Shown here: piece after piece, positions 35,915 through 48,724 of the stretch
How the letters are laid out: each line of letters starts with the position of its first letter
How positions within the stretch are numbered: position 1 is the stretch's first letter
Origin: Quillaja saponaria
Taxonomy: Eukaryota; Streptophyta; Magnoliopsida; Fabales; Quillajaceae
Length of the DNA: 64,000 nt
Direction: 5' to 3'
Assembly: GCA_029379385.1 (NCBI GenBank)
Contig: CM055617.1
Span: 4,960,001 to 5,024,000, forward strand
Program-made: the position numbers and the translations under genes
The notes under the pieces: generated by a model
Told to the model about the DNA's origin: nothing
Database searches by the model: none
What the model saw: only the letters and a program-made list of their open reading frames with translations

Positions 35915-36026
35915 AGGATAGGATAAGATCTTGACAAATTTTTAGGATAATGGATATAGAAAAATACAAGTTCAGGATAGGATAAGATCTTGAATAATTT
36001 TTAACATAATGGATACAGAAAAATAC
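35915..36026. repeat. Two-copy direct repeat, 59-bp period
   Basis: Copy 1 is 35915-35967 and copy 2 is 35974-36026. Both start AGGATAGGATAAGATCTTGA and end AGAAAAATAC, with a few substitutions in between. Tandem and non-coding. Confidence 0.85.
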
Positions 36027-37782
36027 CAGCCAAAAGCTTATGTGTTGTTTATACCGAGATAGGTGTTATTAAAATAGTACACAGGAATTAGTTTACAACA
36101 AAAAACACATTTTGCTAGACATACCTATGTTATGCTACAGTTTTAGATTGAGTATTCTATAGTAACATTATTCGACAAAAAATATTGCCTCCATCATTAA
36201 CATTTTTATTTGAAAGAACCCATTGGACCTATATCAAGATGAAAACTTAAAGTTTTTCTGAGAGTGAATTATTAGTAATGTAGATTTACCATCATCACCG
36301 TACTAAGGTTTGGAGTGCATAAAACAGTTTCTATTAGTTGCCTAAATCTTATCTGAACAGATCTGTTTTACAAATTGAATCTTTGACTTTAAGTAATGTA
36401 TAAACTCAAAAAATAAATAATAAGCACATTTTGAAGCATGCACAATAGCCGCCAATCTAGGTATAACCTTTGAGTCCCATTGTTAGCACATAATTATTTT
36501 CCCTTTTAAATAATCAATCACTTTTTTTGTTTGTGGGGTTGAAGTGGAAAAGGGAAGCAATGTTGGAAAGTTTTGGTATACAGGAGAAATCACTCTGTAA
36601 TCACTTTCAAAGCAAACTAACTATTAGCCATTAAACTAACATCATTTAGTTGGGTGTTACTTTTAAACTAATTATTCCATGAAGTGAGCCTTAAGTCACA
36701 TGGCTTCAAAGAATTCTAAAGCTTGCATCATTTCACAAAACAATTTGGGATATAGCTAGCTAGCCATAACTTAAATTACCAAATAAAAACAACAAGTTTT
36801 AATATCGAACCGATTACAAGAAACATCTTAAAACTATTTATTTATTTTTTTCAATTTAGTTTTTTACATTATTGAATTTTCTAAGTTCCTATTCTTCAAG
36901 TCTCATCCTATTTTCTTTTTAATTTTATTATTAAAAAAAATGTAATCTGCTCAATTGGACATGAGGTTATTCTTATTTATAATTGTCAGTCAATAATTTT
37001 ATAACATATGTACATTGGCAGCACCAAAGCCCTTGATAATGAGGAGTTTTATGAATCTCCTATTTAAATATAATTGTTGTAACTTTTTTCTTTTATTTGT
37101 GTTGAAAACATCCTAAACAATATTTCTCTAAAACAAAATTATTATTATAGAAATTTAGCCAATTCTTAATTAGATCGAAAAAATAAATTAATTATCATTT
37201 ATATACATTTTAATCGCTAGAATAGATAATATTTAACCATGGAATAGATATATGTTTACAATTTTTGAATTATTGTTGTATTTTCATGTATAATTCAGTC
37301 AAACATTGTTTTTTTAAAATTAGGGTGTGAAGATTCAAAGGCTTGAATATATTATGAAGTTTAAGTTACTTGCCTTGGGTTGCCCAAAACCTAAATATAT
37401 TATATATAGTAACTATATATTTTGCCAATCCCTATTGTATTGAAGTTTTGGAAATAATCTATCAACCTGTGGAGTTCAAATGTCCAGAAACAGCATTTTA
37501 GAAAAACACTAAAACTAGAGATTAGTTGTGAGGGTGGATCCAAAACTAGGGATGATATCTAAGAAGTTAGATGTGTTCAAAGCAATGAATGGTGTAGTTG
37601 AGAGAGATTGAAAGAGAGGTGGCATCTTAATCATAGTTATGATAAACAATTAATTTATTATATGTATAACTTAGTTTGCAAAAATCATAAATAAACAAAT
37701 TTTCCCTTCTTTTTTCTTTTTGTGAAATCCTTTTTTTGCTTAAGAGCTCCTTTCATGGAGGTTAGCTCATTAATCATCTTTG

Positions 37783-37804
37783 TCTTTCTTTCTTTCTTTC
37801 TTTA
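37783..37804. repeat. TTTC microsatellite
   Basis: Five consecutive TTTC-type units about 920 bp upstream of the QWRF gene. Simple sequence repeat; likely to vary in length among individuals. Confidence 0.8.
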
Positions 37805-38722
37805 CATATTATTATTATATTATTATATTTGTGCAAATGATTTACTCCCCAATCTTTTATTTATTATTATTCTTTTATAAGGAAAAAATTAACATAAAAG
37901 ACAAACAACACTTACATTACAAAAGAAATGTTCAGATCTTATGTCAAGAAATAGAAAATGAGCTTTAATAATTTAATAGATAACAATGAGTTGGGTAATC
38001 TCTCATCTAGAAAGAATGTCTAAACGATATTATTGATATTTTTAAAGATAAATCTAAACAAACAGAGATCTATTCGTGTTATATTAACATAAATATAATT
38101 ATTCACATGATACACTAGATCTATTAACATCTATTTAAAGAGAAGAAAATCACAACAATCTATGTTATTTGAAGTTGAAAAATATAAATTTGAAGTTGAT
38201 TTTGTATTGGTCAAATATAAATGTGTAAAACAAAAAAACATACAATAAATATGGCAATCGTCAATTATCATTTAGCAAAAAGTTAGAATGGGTACTGGAT
38301 ACAAACAAAGACATGTACTACTATATTCAAATACGGGTTGTCGGGTCGGGGAAAACAATACGTAGAGGTTTAGTAAAATAAACTCCATTAATTAAACATA
38401 ACGTCCCTCCAAAGATTCATCTCACTAATACACTAAAACCCGAAAAGGCTCACCTGCGACACACTCTGCACTCCCAAATCTCTCTTTACCTACTCTTTCT
38501 TTCTCAATCCAGAGCCATAACCAGAGCTACTAGTAGTAGATACTGGGCTTTATTTTACTGTTCATACAAAAATGTTGAATTTTCTGCAAACCCATGTGAG
38601 ATGAGAATTTTCCATTTTTGTGAAATTTCTTGATCTATTGCAGATTATTGGCTAGTAAAGCTGGGGTTTGGGAGTGAAACCCTTATCTGAGAGGCAATGT
38701 GAGGTAATTTTTTAGCTTTATA

Positions 38723-41700
38723 ATGGTGGCTGCCATTTCTGAAGCAGCTTCAACTGACCGAGCAAACGCAAAAACGTCCTCACAGCAACAAGAGCATCAG
38801 ACCCACAACCAGAACCCATCAAGGCCTCCTCTTTTACCTTCAGAGAAGGACAATGGCCTCCTTCCAAGAAGACCCAAAGGCAGACAAGTCTCTTCCAGGT
38901 ACATGTCTCCCTCCCCATCTACTTCTACTTCCACGTCAACCACTTCATCTTCATCATCTAGAAGATGCCCATCTCCGTTGCTTTCACGCTCCACCAATTC
39001 CACCCCTGCATCGACTCCATTGCCCTCTATGATGCCCAAGCGGTCTCAATCAGTGGACCGGAGGCGACCAGCGACGCCCAGGCCAATGACGCCGGTCCCT
39101 GCTTCGAGGCAAGGCAATGCCGGTGAAATATCGGCGGCTGCAAAGCTTTTAGTCACTTCCACGAGGAGTTTGTCGGTTTCGTTTCAAGGGGAGGCGTTTT
39201 CGCTTCCGATTAGTAAGACTAAGGCGGCAACACCGACTTTAAGTAATGCCAGGAAGGCTACGCCTGAGCGACGGAGGTCAACCCCAGTTAGAGGGAAGGG
39301 TGATGGAGGAGGAGATCACGTGGAGAACTCAAAGCCCATTGACCAGCATCGATGGCCGGGTAGGACCCGGCAGTCGAATTCAAGTTCAAATCCATTGTCA
39401 AAGAGTCTGAATTGGAGTGAGGATAAGAAGAAGCTTGTTGGAAATGGATATGAGAAGGTAGTGCGGGTATTGCAGCAATCAATGATAGACGAGGGTAGAA
39501 GGGCGTCTTTTGATGGGAGATTGAGTTTGGATTTGGGCAATGCTGAGTTGTTGAAGGCTGCTCAGCAAACCCCAGATGCCAATCGGGCAAATGAATCTTC
39601 GGTGCCTTCTGATCTCACAACATCTGACACAGACAGTGTTTCCTCTGGTAGTACTTCAGGAGTGCCAGATAGTAGTGGGTTTGCTAAAGGGAGTAGTGCA
39701 CCTCGTGGGATTATTGTATCTGCCAGATTTTGGCAGGAAACAAATAGCAGGCTACGCCGCTTGCAGGATCCAGGTTCACCATTATCTACAAGCCCTGGGT
39801 CCAGAACGGCTGCTCCAACAAAGTTCAGTCAATCAAAAAGGTTCTCTGGTGATAGCCCATTATCTTCCCCACGCACAATGGCTTCCCCTATCAGGGGAGC
39901 TGCTCGCCCTGCATCACCAAGTAAGCTTTGGGTATTGTCAGCATCGTCACCATCAAGGGGAAATCCTAGTCCTGCTCGAGGAAGAAGTGCAGTTTCCAGC
40001 TCCTTAAACAGTAATTATAGTAATACACCTTCAATTCTTAGTTTCTCTGTTGATATTCGGAGAGGAAAGATGGGTGAAGATCAAATTATGAATGCACACG
40101 TGTTGCGACTTCTTTATAACCGTTATTTACAGTGGCGGTTTGTAAATGCAAGGGCAGATGCTACCTTCATGGTGCAGAAACTGAATGCAGAGGTATGCTT
40201 ATCACGTTTCACTCACAATTGTGTTTTTTTTTTTTTTCCTTTTATATTATGGTTGTTAGTTGTCACTTATAATCTATATACATGTCAGTTCAATTTCTGG
40301 TGTTAGTTTTTAAATGCTCATCTACAAGGCAGTAGAGTGTTTCGGGGAACAATTCTTTGAAATTGGAGTCTTCATTGTGTCTAAATGTTGTGGACAATGC
40401 TGGCAAACTACTATTATGCTTTACTATCCTTAGATGTTGTGCATTTAGTCAAAAGGGACTATCAGTCTGGGGAATATTAACTTTTGCGCTTTCTTTTTGT
40501 CACACTTGATGGCAATACTCACTTAGATAACGTCAATACTCTAGGATTAGTCTCAGGTTTACTATAAACATTTTGAAATGCAGCTGAAGTTATGACTCCT
40601 AGATCGATTCAAGAAAATTGCCAGTAAATTGAATCTCACTGTAACTGAACTAAGTGAGGCTTCAATTTTTGTTTTTGTTGTTTAAGAAGGCCTTGAAAAT
40701 TCTTTTAGTTGTTGAACTTATCATTTTGTGTTCAATAATAAATCAACTGAAAAGAGAATGCCATCCAAATTAGCTTGATGCCTCAACTTTAATGGTTTTG
40801 ATGATGGATATGTATTGAAGTCACGCTGGAAGTAAAAAATGGACACATAATAGTCTTTACACCTTGTGAGACAGTGAGACGTCTATAAATGCAGAAAAGA
40901 GCTTAGTGTCCTAATTTCCCGTAAACCAAGTTGTACTTGCAGCAACTATGAAACAATGTTGGAGAAGACCATGTCCTATTAGCAGTTTTCTTTGAGTTTC
41001 TCCATCCCAAAATAAGTGTCAAAGCTGTATAACATTATACTTTCGAAAATACTGTTGCTTATAAAATTCTAAATCTGAGAAAAAGTTCAAAACTTAGTGG
41101 AGCTTATAGAAAAAGTTAAAGTTGTTAAGCTAAGATATGTACTGCTTGTCTTAAATTTGTGCATTGGAAAATGGTGACACTAATGAGTTGTTAAAGATGC
41201 AGTAATATGCGACCTGTCATCATTGCTTGAAGCTTAGTTAACATTCTGGGTGATTCTTACACCGAAAGTCATGTTTTAATGTAAAATAGAGTTGACTCTC
41301 CAAACTCTTAATCTTTTTTCTCTTAAGAGCACCTTGCCATATTTATTTTTTCCCCCAGCAAGTTCTAGGACTCCAGCTAAATGTTTTGCGATGATAATAG
41401 TGCTATGCTTTATTACATTTCCTTAAATGAAAAGGCAGTAATAGTATTATTTTATTTAGTAGTGTATTATAGTCTAAATGTATTCATTACCAGAGACATT
41501 TATGGAATGCATGGGTGACAATCTCGGAACTTCGCCATTCTGTCACACTTAAAAGAATCAAGCTGGTCTTGCTCAGGCAAAAATTGAAGCTGACTTATAT
41601 CCTTAAAGGACAAGTAAGATTCAGAACTTTGCTACGTTTAAACTAGTTCCATTTATAATATGCATGTAGCTACTGAAATTCGATAATTATGACAAGAATG

Positions 41701-43453
41701 AAATGTTTGCCTATCCAAACGTGGGTTTTTTAAAAATGCTTGTCATATTTACTAAGAATGGAAACATACCCCTCTAATATTCACCTTGAAATGCAGTTCA
41801 TTCTTTATAAAATTTGACCGCTATTTATTTTATTCTGGCGGGCATAATTTAGTTTTACTTGATGAATGTATAGCCAGAGTCACTGGAATCCATGGGTTTG
41901 ATCAGTCACTTCTGGGTTTTTACTGTTTTAGTATTTTACATCATGATTAAAGTTTGCCCTGATTGGTGAATATAGATGCCATATTTGGAAGAATGGGCCC
42001 TTCTAGATAGAGATCACTCAAATTCTTTGCTTGGAGCAACTGAAGCCTTGAGAGCCAGCATTCTCCGCCTTCCAGTTGTTCAAGCAACGGTATGTGCTTT
42101 TCTTTTGGTTGCTTTTTGTGATAACCAGCTAGAGAAGAAGCTCAAATACTTGCACTATGAAAAAAAACAATACTTACTCTATCTTATTATATATCAGGCT
42201 GATATTCAAAATCTGAAGTACGCAGTGGCTTCAGCAGTTGATGTCATGCAGTCAATGGCATCCTCGATAAGCTCTCTTTTGTCAAAGGTAAGATTTCTTT
42301 TTTCTCTCTGAATTTGCTTCCTGTGAGAGGCATATGTTCTTTGATTTCACTGTTGTTTACATCATGAAATGAGAAAATGGATATAAGACATAGTTATATG
42401 AATTGCTTCTGAATTGCTTCTTTGCTGTGAATTCTGTAAGTTATAAGATCTAAATAAGTAAGTTGGGTATAGAATCTCATTACCAGAGTTTTGCTGAGGA
42501 TTGTCTTGAAGATAACCTTTTACCTTTCTGAACCATATTGAACTTAGTTTGTTACTTGAGTGACCCTAATTGTATTTTCTCATTAATGTCCATCAGTGAG
42601 CTGAGCAAAACTGTTCAGTGACCTAGAATTTGACACGAAGATTAAGTATCAATACTCAATAGTTGGTTTGATGTTTCATGATGTCATTAATATCACTAAT
42701 TAAACTATAAATGACAAAAGCGTAGAATGGCTCGCTCAAAAAAATCACAAGATAGCATATGTAAGCATGATTTATTTTTGTTTCTGTAGATGGTTTTGAT
42801 ATTGATGCCTATACGATCCATGAATTGGTACACTTGTGATCAATTTAAGTAGTGGAAGCCTTAAAGCTATTGTGCTAGAGTTAAAAAAACACAATGGCTT
42901 GATAGGGTGACCATGCAATGCAATGCAATGCTTTGTTTCCTGTGACATCTATTCCACAGCCACCATAGGGGCAAAGACATCATTTTGCCTTCTATGGATA
43001 GTTTTCCAACTAGATGAAAAGGGATATGGTTCAGATCTGATTGAAACCTTTTCAGTAATGCCAAAGGAGTTAGAAAGAAAGACAGAACCATTTTATCAAA
43101 TAGTTGTGTGAAAGCCATTTGCTTGTATTACATTTGGCCTCTAATGATATATCTGAACCCACTCATGAATGCCAGGTGGAGGAAATTCACTCCTTGGTTA
43201 TGGAACTTGTAAAGGTGACTGCAAAAGAAAGGGTTCTGCTTGATCAATGCAAGGATGTGTTATCCTCTTTAGCAGCTATGCAGGTAAATGATGTCTGGCT
43301 GCTTTGTTGTATCATTCTAATTCCCTTCCTATCTTACCATTTTTTCCCTTTTCTGGTGTAACTTTGTGACAGGTCAAGGACTGTAGCTTAAGAACGCATA
43401 TGTTACAAATTAACCGTTTACCAACTACCAGCTGCCTGACAACACGTGTTTAG
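38723..43453 (+). CDS. QWRF-motif protein (AUGMIN subunit 8 / SCO3 family)
   Basis: Microtubule-associated protein of the plant family that includes AUG8, EDE1, SCO3 and QWRF1/2, which act in spindle, cortical microtubule and reproductive development (family knowledge). Exons: 38723-40192, 41494-41613, 41976-42089, 42198-42287, 43176-43283, 43373-43453; 660 aa, all introns phase 0. The N-terminal two thirds is disordered, basic and rich in Ser/Pro/Thr (for example SVDRRRPATPRPMTPVP and KATPERRRSTPVRG), typical of microtubule-binding tails. The QWRF motif sits at about 470 (LLYNRYLQWRFVNARAD). The conserved helical domain follows (HLWNAWVTISELRHSVTLKR, MPYLEEWALLDRDHSNSLLG), and the protein ends SCLTTRV. 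The start MVAAISEAAS matches my memory of QWRF2-like proteins. The next gene (NPY) converges on this one. Confidence 0.94.
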
Positions 43454-44861
43454 AACTGATCATGTTTGACTACTCACTCTTAATGCTAACATTACACCCA
43501 GCGTTTTATTTTTTGATCGGGTGAAGACAACATGGAAGGTAATAAGAATGGTTTTAGTAGCTGGTTTTGGCAATTATTTGAAATTTTTGAAACCTGCTTG
43601 GTCTGATACATCTTGTCTCTTGTATTATGTCCAAATATTATGGAAAGATGTTTTTTCTCCCACTAGTTAGTTGTATATGAGTACTCTTTGCACTCTTTTG
43701 GGAAAAGAAAATGAGAATGTATATATGTAATCTACTAATCATTCTTGGTTAGTTAATATGTTTGCACCCATGCAGGCCCAGCTGCATGGTTAATTGGTCG
43801 TTTTGTTGATGCCATTGTCATTGTTATTTTGTATATGAAGTCTACAATTTGAAGGGATGCTTTTTCTTATGAATGCCAAGAAATGGACGTTGGTGATGTT
43901 TTCAGTTTGGAGAAGTCTCAACTCTCAAATGGGTGTTGCACCCTCAAAATAAACTCAACATCAATATCATACTATCGAGCTCATTTCTCATCACAGTAGA
44001 GGATAAAAAGTCGTTCAGTTTATAGTTGTTTTCAAAGATTCGGCTAATATTCTTGATAACTGCAATCAGAAAAAGACACCTCGTTAATTTATTGTCTAAC
44101 ATAGTTTGAATTCTCGGGTGTTTGCGGGTGTTACCTCTCCCACCTTCGCGGAGGAAAAAACGTTCTTTGTAACTTATGATCTTTCTTAGTAATATTCTTC
44201 AATCACCACATTAATTAAACGTAAGTCTTCCGTTTTTAGGTATCAATTTGATTTCTTAGGTGCTGCCTAGATGGGATGAGGAAATTGAATAATGAGTGTA
44301 ATACTAGCTATTTTACATAGGTAACATGAGGGGCACCTTACCTGGTTTCATGGAAGAAAGGGAGGCATAATAAGGAATCAGTAATTTAGTATTACTAACT
44401 AACTATGGATTACTTTAATACACCATGGTTAGGTTAACTAACCATTTGCAGTCTCAAGATTTACCAAGGGACACAGTTATCTAAGTGAAAATTAACCATC
44501 TCTTAATTGGCACAGAAACTATACGTAGAAACAGGAGAAATATTCATTATAACATAACTATGTTCACAACTAATTATTGAATGAGTTTCAGCCAAAATTA
44601 TTGAATGAGCATGGACTTGCAAAAAAGAAAAAAGAAGACAATTCTCCATGTTTAATTTCAATGAAGTTCAAAGATATCATTCTAGCTATTTGTGAGACAG
44701 ATGGGATACATGTCATGGACTATCATCCTGTTCAAAATCATTATACTGTTCCAATCCAAACTATATGTACTTTAGCTTTTACTTATTCTAGAGATGAACC
44801 ACTAGTTTTGAGGTTACTATCATCGAGAAACTAAGAAAAAATCTCACCAAAACTGTAAAAT
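43454..44861. other. Convergent 3' region between QWRF and NPY genes
   Basis: Holds the two 3' UTRs and spacer. An 85-codon open frame at 44577-44834 (+) has no recognisable domain, no splice context and ordinary AT-rich composition, so it is not called. No repeats are obvious. Confidence 0.45.
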
Positions 44862-47800
44862 TTAGGAAACTGAATGCCTTCTATTTCGGGAAGGTGTGGA
44901 TTTAGCTTCTTCTGGATTAGCAGAACCAAGACCCTCTGAAGAGTCTGAGCCACTAATTTCCCCCTGTGCTCCTTTGCTGGACCACAGCTTTGCAAAGATC
45001 TTTTTTGACTTAAGCAACGTTCTCATCTTACCCAGTGCAGCCTTGTCAATGCTGCTTTTACTATCTGCATCTCTCTCATTCCCTCTAACTCCATTGCTCA
45101 ACCTTAGGGAAGCTAGCTCCTTTTTTAGGGCCTTCAGCTCCTCAGCTGTGGCCACAGCATCCCAATCATCTTCTGTGTTAGTTGTTGCTGACCTTGAGCT
45201 CCCATGGGAGCCACCTTTCAGATCCTTAAATCCTTTTGGTAGGTCAGGAGTGCTAGTACCTGATGATGCAACAGCCCTTACCTGCTCAAAATAGAGTACC
45301 TGCACAACTACACGCAATGGAAGCCTTTCGTTTTGCATAGCATGCAAGCAAGCATCAACTGAAAGTTTTTTGCAGTCCATAAGCCTGCATATCCTTTTCC
45401 TCTGACTTTTGCTGATCCCAGGGTGCTCCTGATTAATCGTATGGTAAAATTGAAAGGAATAAATTAGTTAACACCAATGAAAGCTCTCATAAAAGACCAG
45501 ATTAACAGCAACAAAGGTAGAACGGCATTTACTGCTAAACATACATATTACAGATTTTAGGCATAAGGTTGTAATCAACCAAAGGGCAAACAGAAAGAAC
45601 ATGCTTTTACACATGGTCAAAAACTATTTTTGTTGCAACCATTTACCTTAAGATACATGTCAATGGCCCTGTATACTCCGTCATGAGCAGGACGAGGGAT
45701 GCCAGACACCAATTCAGCAAGATCAACAAACTTCAACAAGGGTAGGTTTGGATCCTTCGCAATTTCAGCAAGGTATCCATCCACAAGTTTTGCAACCATC
45801 AGCTTAGAAGCATCTGACAAAATACCTGGTCTTCGTATCTCCAGAAGCTCGCTGTCCTCAAGTGATTCGATCTCAGAATTTTGATCTTGCATCAGAAACT
45901 CTTCAACCATTTTCTGTACTATCTCAACAAAATACATCATATTTTCCCCTTCCGGTGCTCGTATCAGAAGATCAGTCACAGAAGCACCCTCCAGTTGTTG
46001 CCCAATTCTCCTTACCAGCTCTCCTTTAGTCATATCTCCGGACCCTACAAAAATGGCTGCTTTCAACAACTTGAGCAAGAAACTACAAGAAACAGAGCCT
46101 TTCTCTGCTGGCAACAAGCACACTATTGCTTCCACCGTGGAACAATGCTTTAACACATCCCCACATTGGATCATACCCTTGCTAAAACCTGGCAACCTTC
46201 TATAGGCATAAGCTTTCAAGGCCTCTCCAATCACTTCATTGGATAGTGTGGCTTTGTTTTTAATTTTAGTTATAACTCGCTTATAGAGGTTAATTTCAAG
46301 CTCACACAAATCCTCAACCCACCAATCATTTGGCACAAGACGGATTCTGACTCCATTCAAGTTTGAGTCATTCCCATTTTCCTCCGGAAGCTTCTTCCTG
46401 TTATATGTGTAGGACCAATCTACTTTAGATGAATCAACACATGCCTTGGTCGCTATAGCATCAATGCAATGGCCGACCACCTTCAGGTCCTCAGATAATG
46501 GAGGCAGAGATGTTGAAGTCTGAAGAACTATAATTGAATCCTTCCAGCTGCGAAAAATGCTAGTGTTAAGGAAAGCATCAATCTTGTAAATAAGGTTCCC
46601 CTTCTCAATGTTCTCATGCATTTCTAGGTACTCAGCTGCACATCGTGCCGCAATTACATTGTAAGCATTAAGGGTGACAGTCATGCCATAACAAAACTTG
46701 ACACATATCTCAAAGGCAGCAGGACCACCAGAAATGTCAGGAATGTGAACTTCATCAGTTTTTTCCTGATTGGTGGTTGAGACCAACTTCTGCAGGCAAG
46801 CACTCTTTGACAGAAGAGGAAACTGCATAAAAGGTTTTTCAGCATATCAGTCTCACAATGAGAATAACTAGCCAAGAAAAAATTGAGATGCAGCAGTTGG
46901 GATGCAAATAAACTGAGCTAACTTTGCTCAACTCTGCTTTAAGCTTTTGTGCTTCAAGCAAGGTCATACTGATCAATTTAGTGATCAGATAATTTTTCAA
47001 GTGCATTTTAAATATTAACACCTTATGGTCCTTACCTACATAAGCTGAGACAACAAGATGAGCTCGTTGACATTATTGGTACCCTTATATATGAATACAC
47101 CAATTAGGATAAAACTGGAGCTAGTTCAGGTCATTTTAGCAAATAAGCACCAAATCACAAAGTCCTCATTGATATTAGTATGCATATTGAGATTTGAAAT
47201 AGTAGTTCCAGTTGCAAGTGCTGCATTGTGATGCAGCATTATGATGACACTGATAAAGGTGTCTATGAGACAAGATGCCTCAAAAAACTAATATAGATTA
47301 CAGAATTTCTTTTGTAAGAGACTAGAAATGTTTTGTAGGTTCAAACATACCTTATGTAGATAAAACTTTACATCTCAAATATGAACACCTTATGGTCCTT
47401 ACCTACATAAGCTGAGACAACAAGATGAGCTCGTTGACATTATTGGTACCCTTATATATGAATACACCAATTAGGATAAAACTGGAACTAGTTCAGGTCA
47501 TTTTAGCAAATAAGCACCAAATCACAAAGTCCTCATTGATATTAGTATGCATATTGTGATTTGTAATAGTAGTTCCAGTTGCAAGTGCTGCACTGTGATG
47601 CAGCATTACTATGACACTGATACAGGTGTCTATGAGACAAGCTGCCTCAAAAAACTAATACAGATTATAGAATTTCTTTTGTAAGAGACTAGAAATGTTT
47701 TGTGGGTTCAAACATACCTTATGTAGATAAAACTTTACATCTTCTACAATAAGAATGATGTCTGTCGCTAGCTCACTTGCCACATACCTGCAGATGATAT

Positions 47801-48724
47801 GGTCTTACACTGTTCAAAAGAACTTTCCACTAATTGTATACGTTAAAAAATGAAATAGGGGGTAGAGTTTGAGTTTCTACTGTCCAATTTGAGCCTCAAA
47901 CCTTTTCACTTATGTAAAGAATTAAACTATTATTGTTAACCACGTACCTAACTGCTTTAACATTCACATATAGTATCAGTTTCTTCAACCCAATATTATC
48001 TGTGTGTATGAATGCACACTGAAGTATATATGGAAACAGGCTGTCTAATTCATGAATCAAGCAAAATTGATAATCATTGAATACAAACAACCCTGGTCAA
48101 TTCATTAGAGGCCTTGTTTAGATCTGAATAACAGGAACCTTCAGTTGGAACTATGTGTTCCGTAAAGAGATAAGATAAATGAGTGTCTTATAGTCATGGG
48201 GCTTGATCATCCCAACATATTTCTCTTTGGCCCTTTCTTTATAGAAGAAAAATATTAACTCCTAATGTATTTCGATGAAGGATAATAACTGTTGGCCAAA
48301 TCCTCTCTTCAACTATAAAGTATCTCTTCAGTTTGGTAGTTCATTAAGTATTCAGAATAGGATTTAGTAAACTTATTACATAACCACTGCCTGTTCAAAA
48401 AGGAGGATGAAGGTATAGAGATATAGAAGAGGAAGTCATTGCTTGAGCATCAAAAATGCAAAAGAGAGTAAAGGCAACTACGATGAGAAATAAAAACAAA
48501 TGAAAGAGCAGGCGATAAGTTAAACAGTTTGTATTGACAAGAAAAAGAAACTACGAAAACAAAGCATCAAATGTAGCAGCAGCAAGCAAATCTAGTTCGT
48601 ATTAAGTTATCAGCAAAAAGGTAATAAACTACAAGTTGCATATAAGACCAGGATGATCTTACCTAGCATTGTTCCCATCAGTCTGAAAGGAATCTGGCTT
48701 CGAACCAAGTTTCATAAACTTCAT
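44862..48724 (-). CDS. BTB/NPH3 protein of the NPY (NAKED PINS IN YUC) family
   Basis: NPH3/RPT2-like protein of the NPY group, which acts at the plasma membrane with AGC kinases and PIN proteins in auxin-driven organ formation and root gravitropism (family knowledge). Exons in transcript order: 48724-48663, 47787-47718, 46822-45647, 45428-44862; 624 aa. It starts [17 protein letters not shown], a signature of this clade, then [20 protein letters not shown] and [14 protein letters not shown] of the BTB fold. The NPH3 domain begins near [20 protein letters not shown] and includes [29 protein letters not shown] and a conserved [15 protein letters not shown]. The C-terminal tail is Ser-rich with KKIFAKLW and RNRRHSVS, a possible phosphorylation site. 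Intron 2 contains a 367-bp tandem duplication that includes the end of exon 2. Confidence 0.93.
47010..47375. repeat. NPY intron 2 tandem duplication, copy 1
   Basis: Copy nearer the 3' end of the gene. Offset from copy 2 is 367 bp, with roughly a dozen mismatches. Its end 47351-47375 repeats the last 25 nt of exon 2 followed by the splice donor (in minus orientation), but no acceptor or complete exon accompanies it. Confidence 0.9.
47377..47742. repeat. NPY intron 2 tandem duplication, copy 2
   Basis: Copy that overlaps the real exon 2: positions 47718-47742 are exon sequence and 47717 downward is intron. Landmarks shared with copy 1 include ACACCTTATGGTCCTTACC and GATGAGCTCGTTGACATTAT. Confidence 0.9.

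Larger units (their letters stand above)
34766..38722. other. Intergenic desert and QWRF promoter/leader
   Basis: About 4 kb with no gene I can support. It begins with the RPS29 3' UTR and is mostly AT-rich. It contains a 59-bp tandem duplication (35915-36026) and a TTTC microsatellite (about 37783-37804). From about 38440 the sequence becomes pyrimidine-rich and is likely the QWRF leader. A short upstream ORF starts with an ATG near 38572. Confidence 0.5.

Noticed and set aside
34766..38722. Missing gene in the 4-kb desert
   Set aside because: Open frames here are short, AT-driven and unlike any family; no chain of exons with matching phases could be built.
38797..39039. Acidic 80-codon minus-strand ORF
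   Set aside because: Antisense of the Ser/Thr-rich QWRF N terminus; repeats in that coding sequence create it.
44577..44834. 85-codon plus-strand ORF
   Set aside because: No domain, no homologue that I recognise and no splice or promoter context. It could be a transposon fragment, but nothing shows it.
44896..45294. 132-codon plus-strand ORF
   Set aside because: Exact antisense of the last NPY exon.
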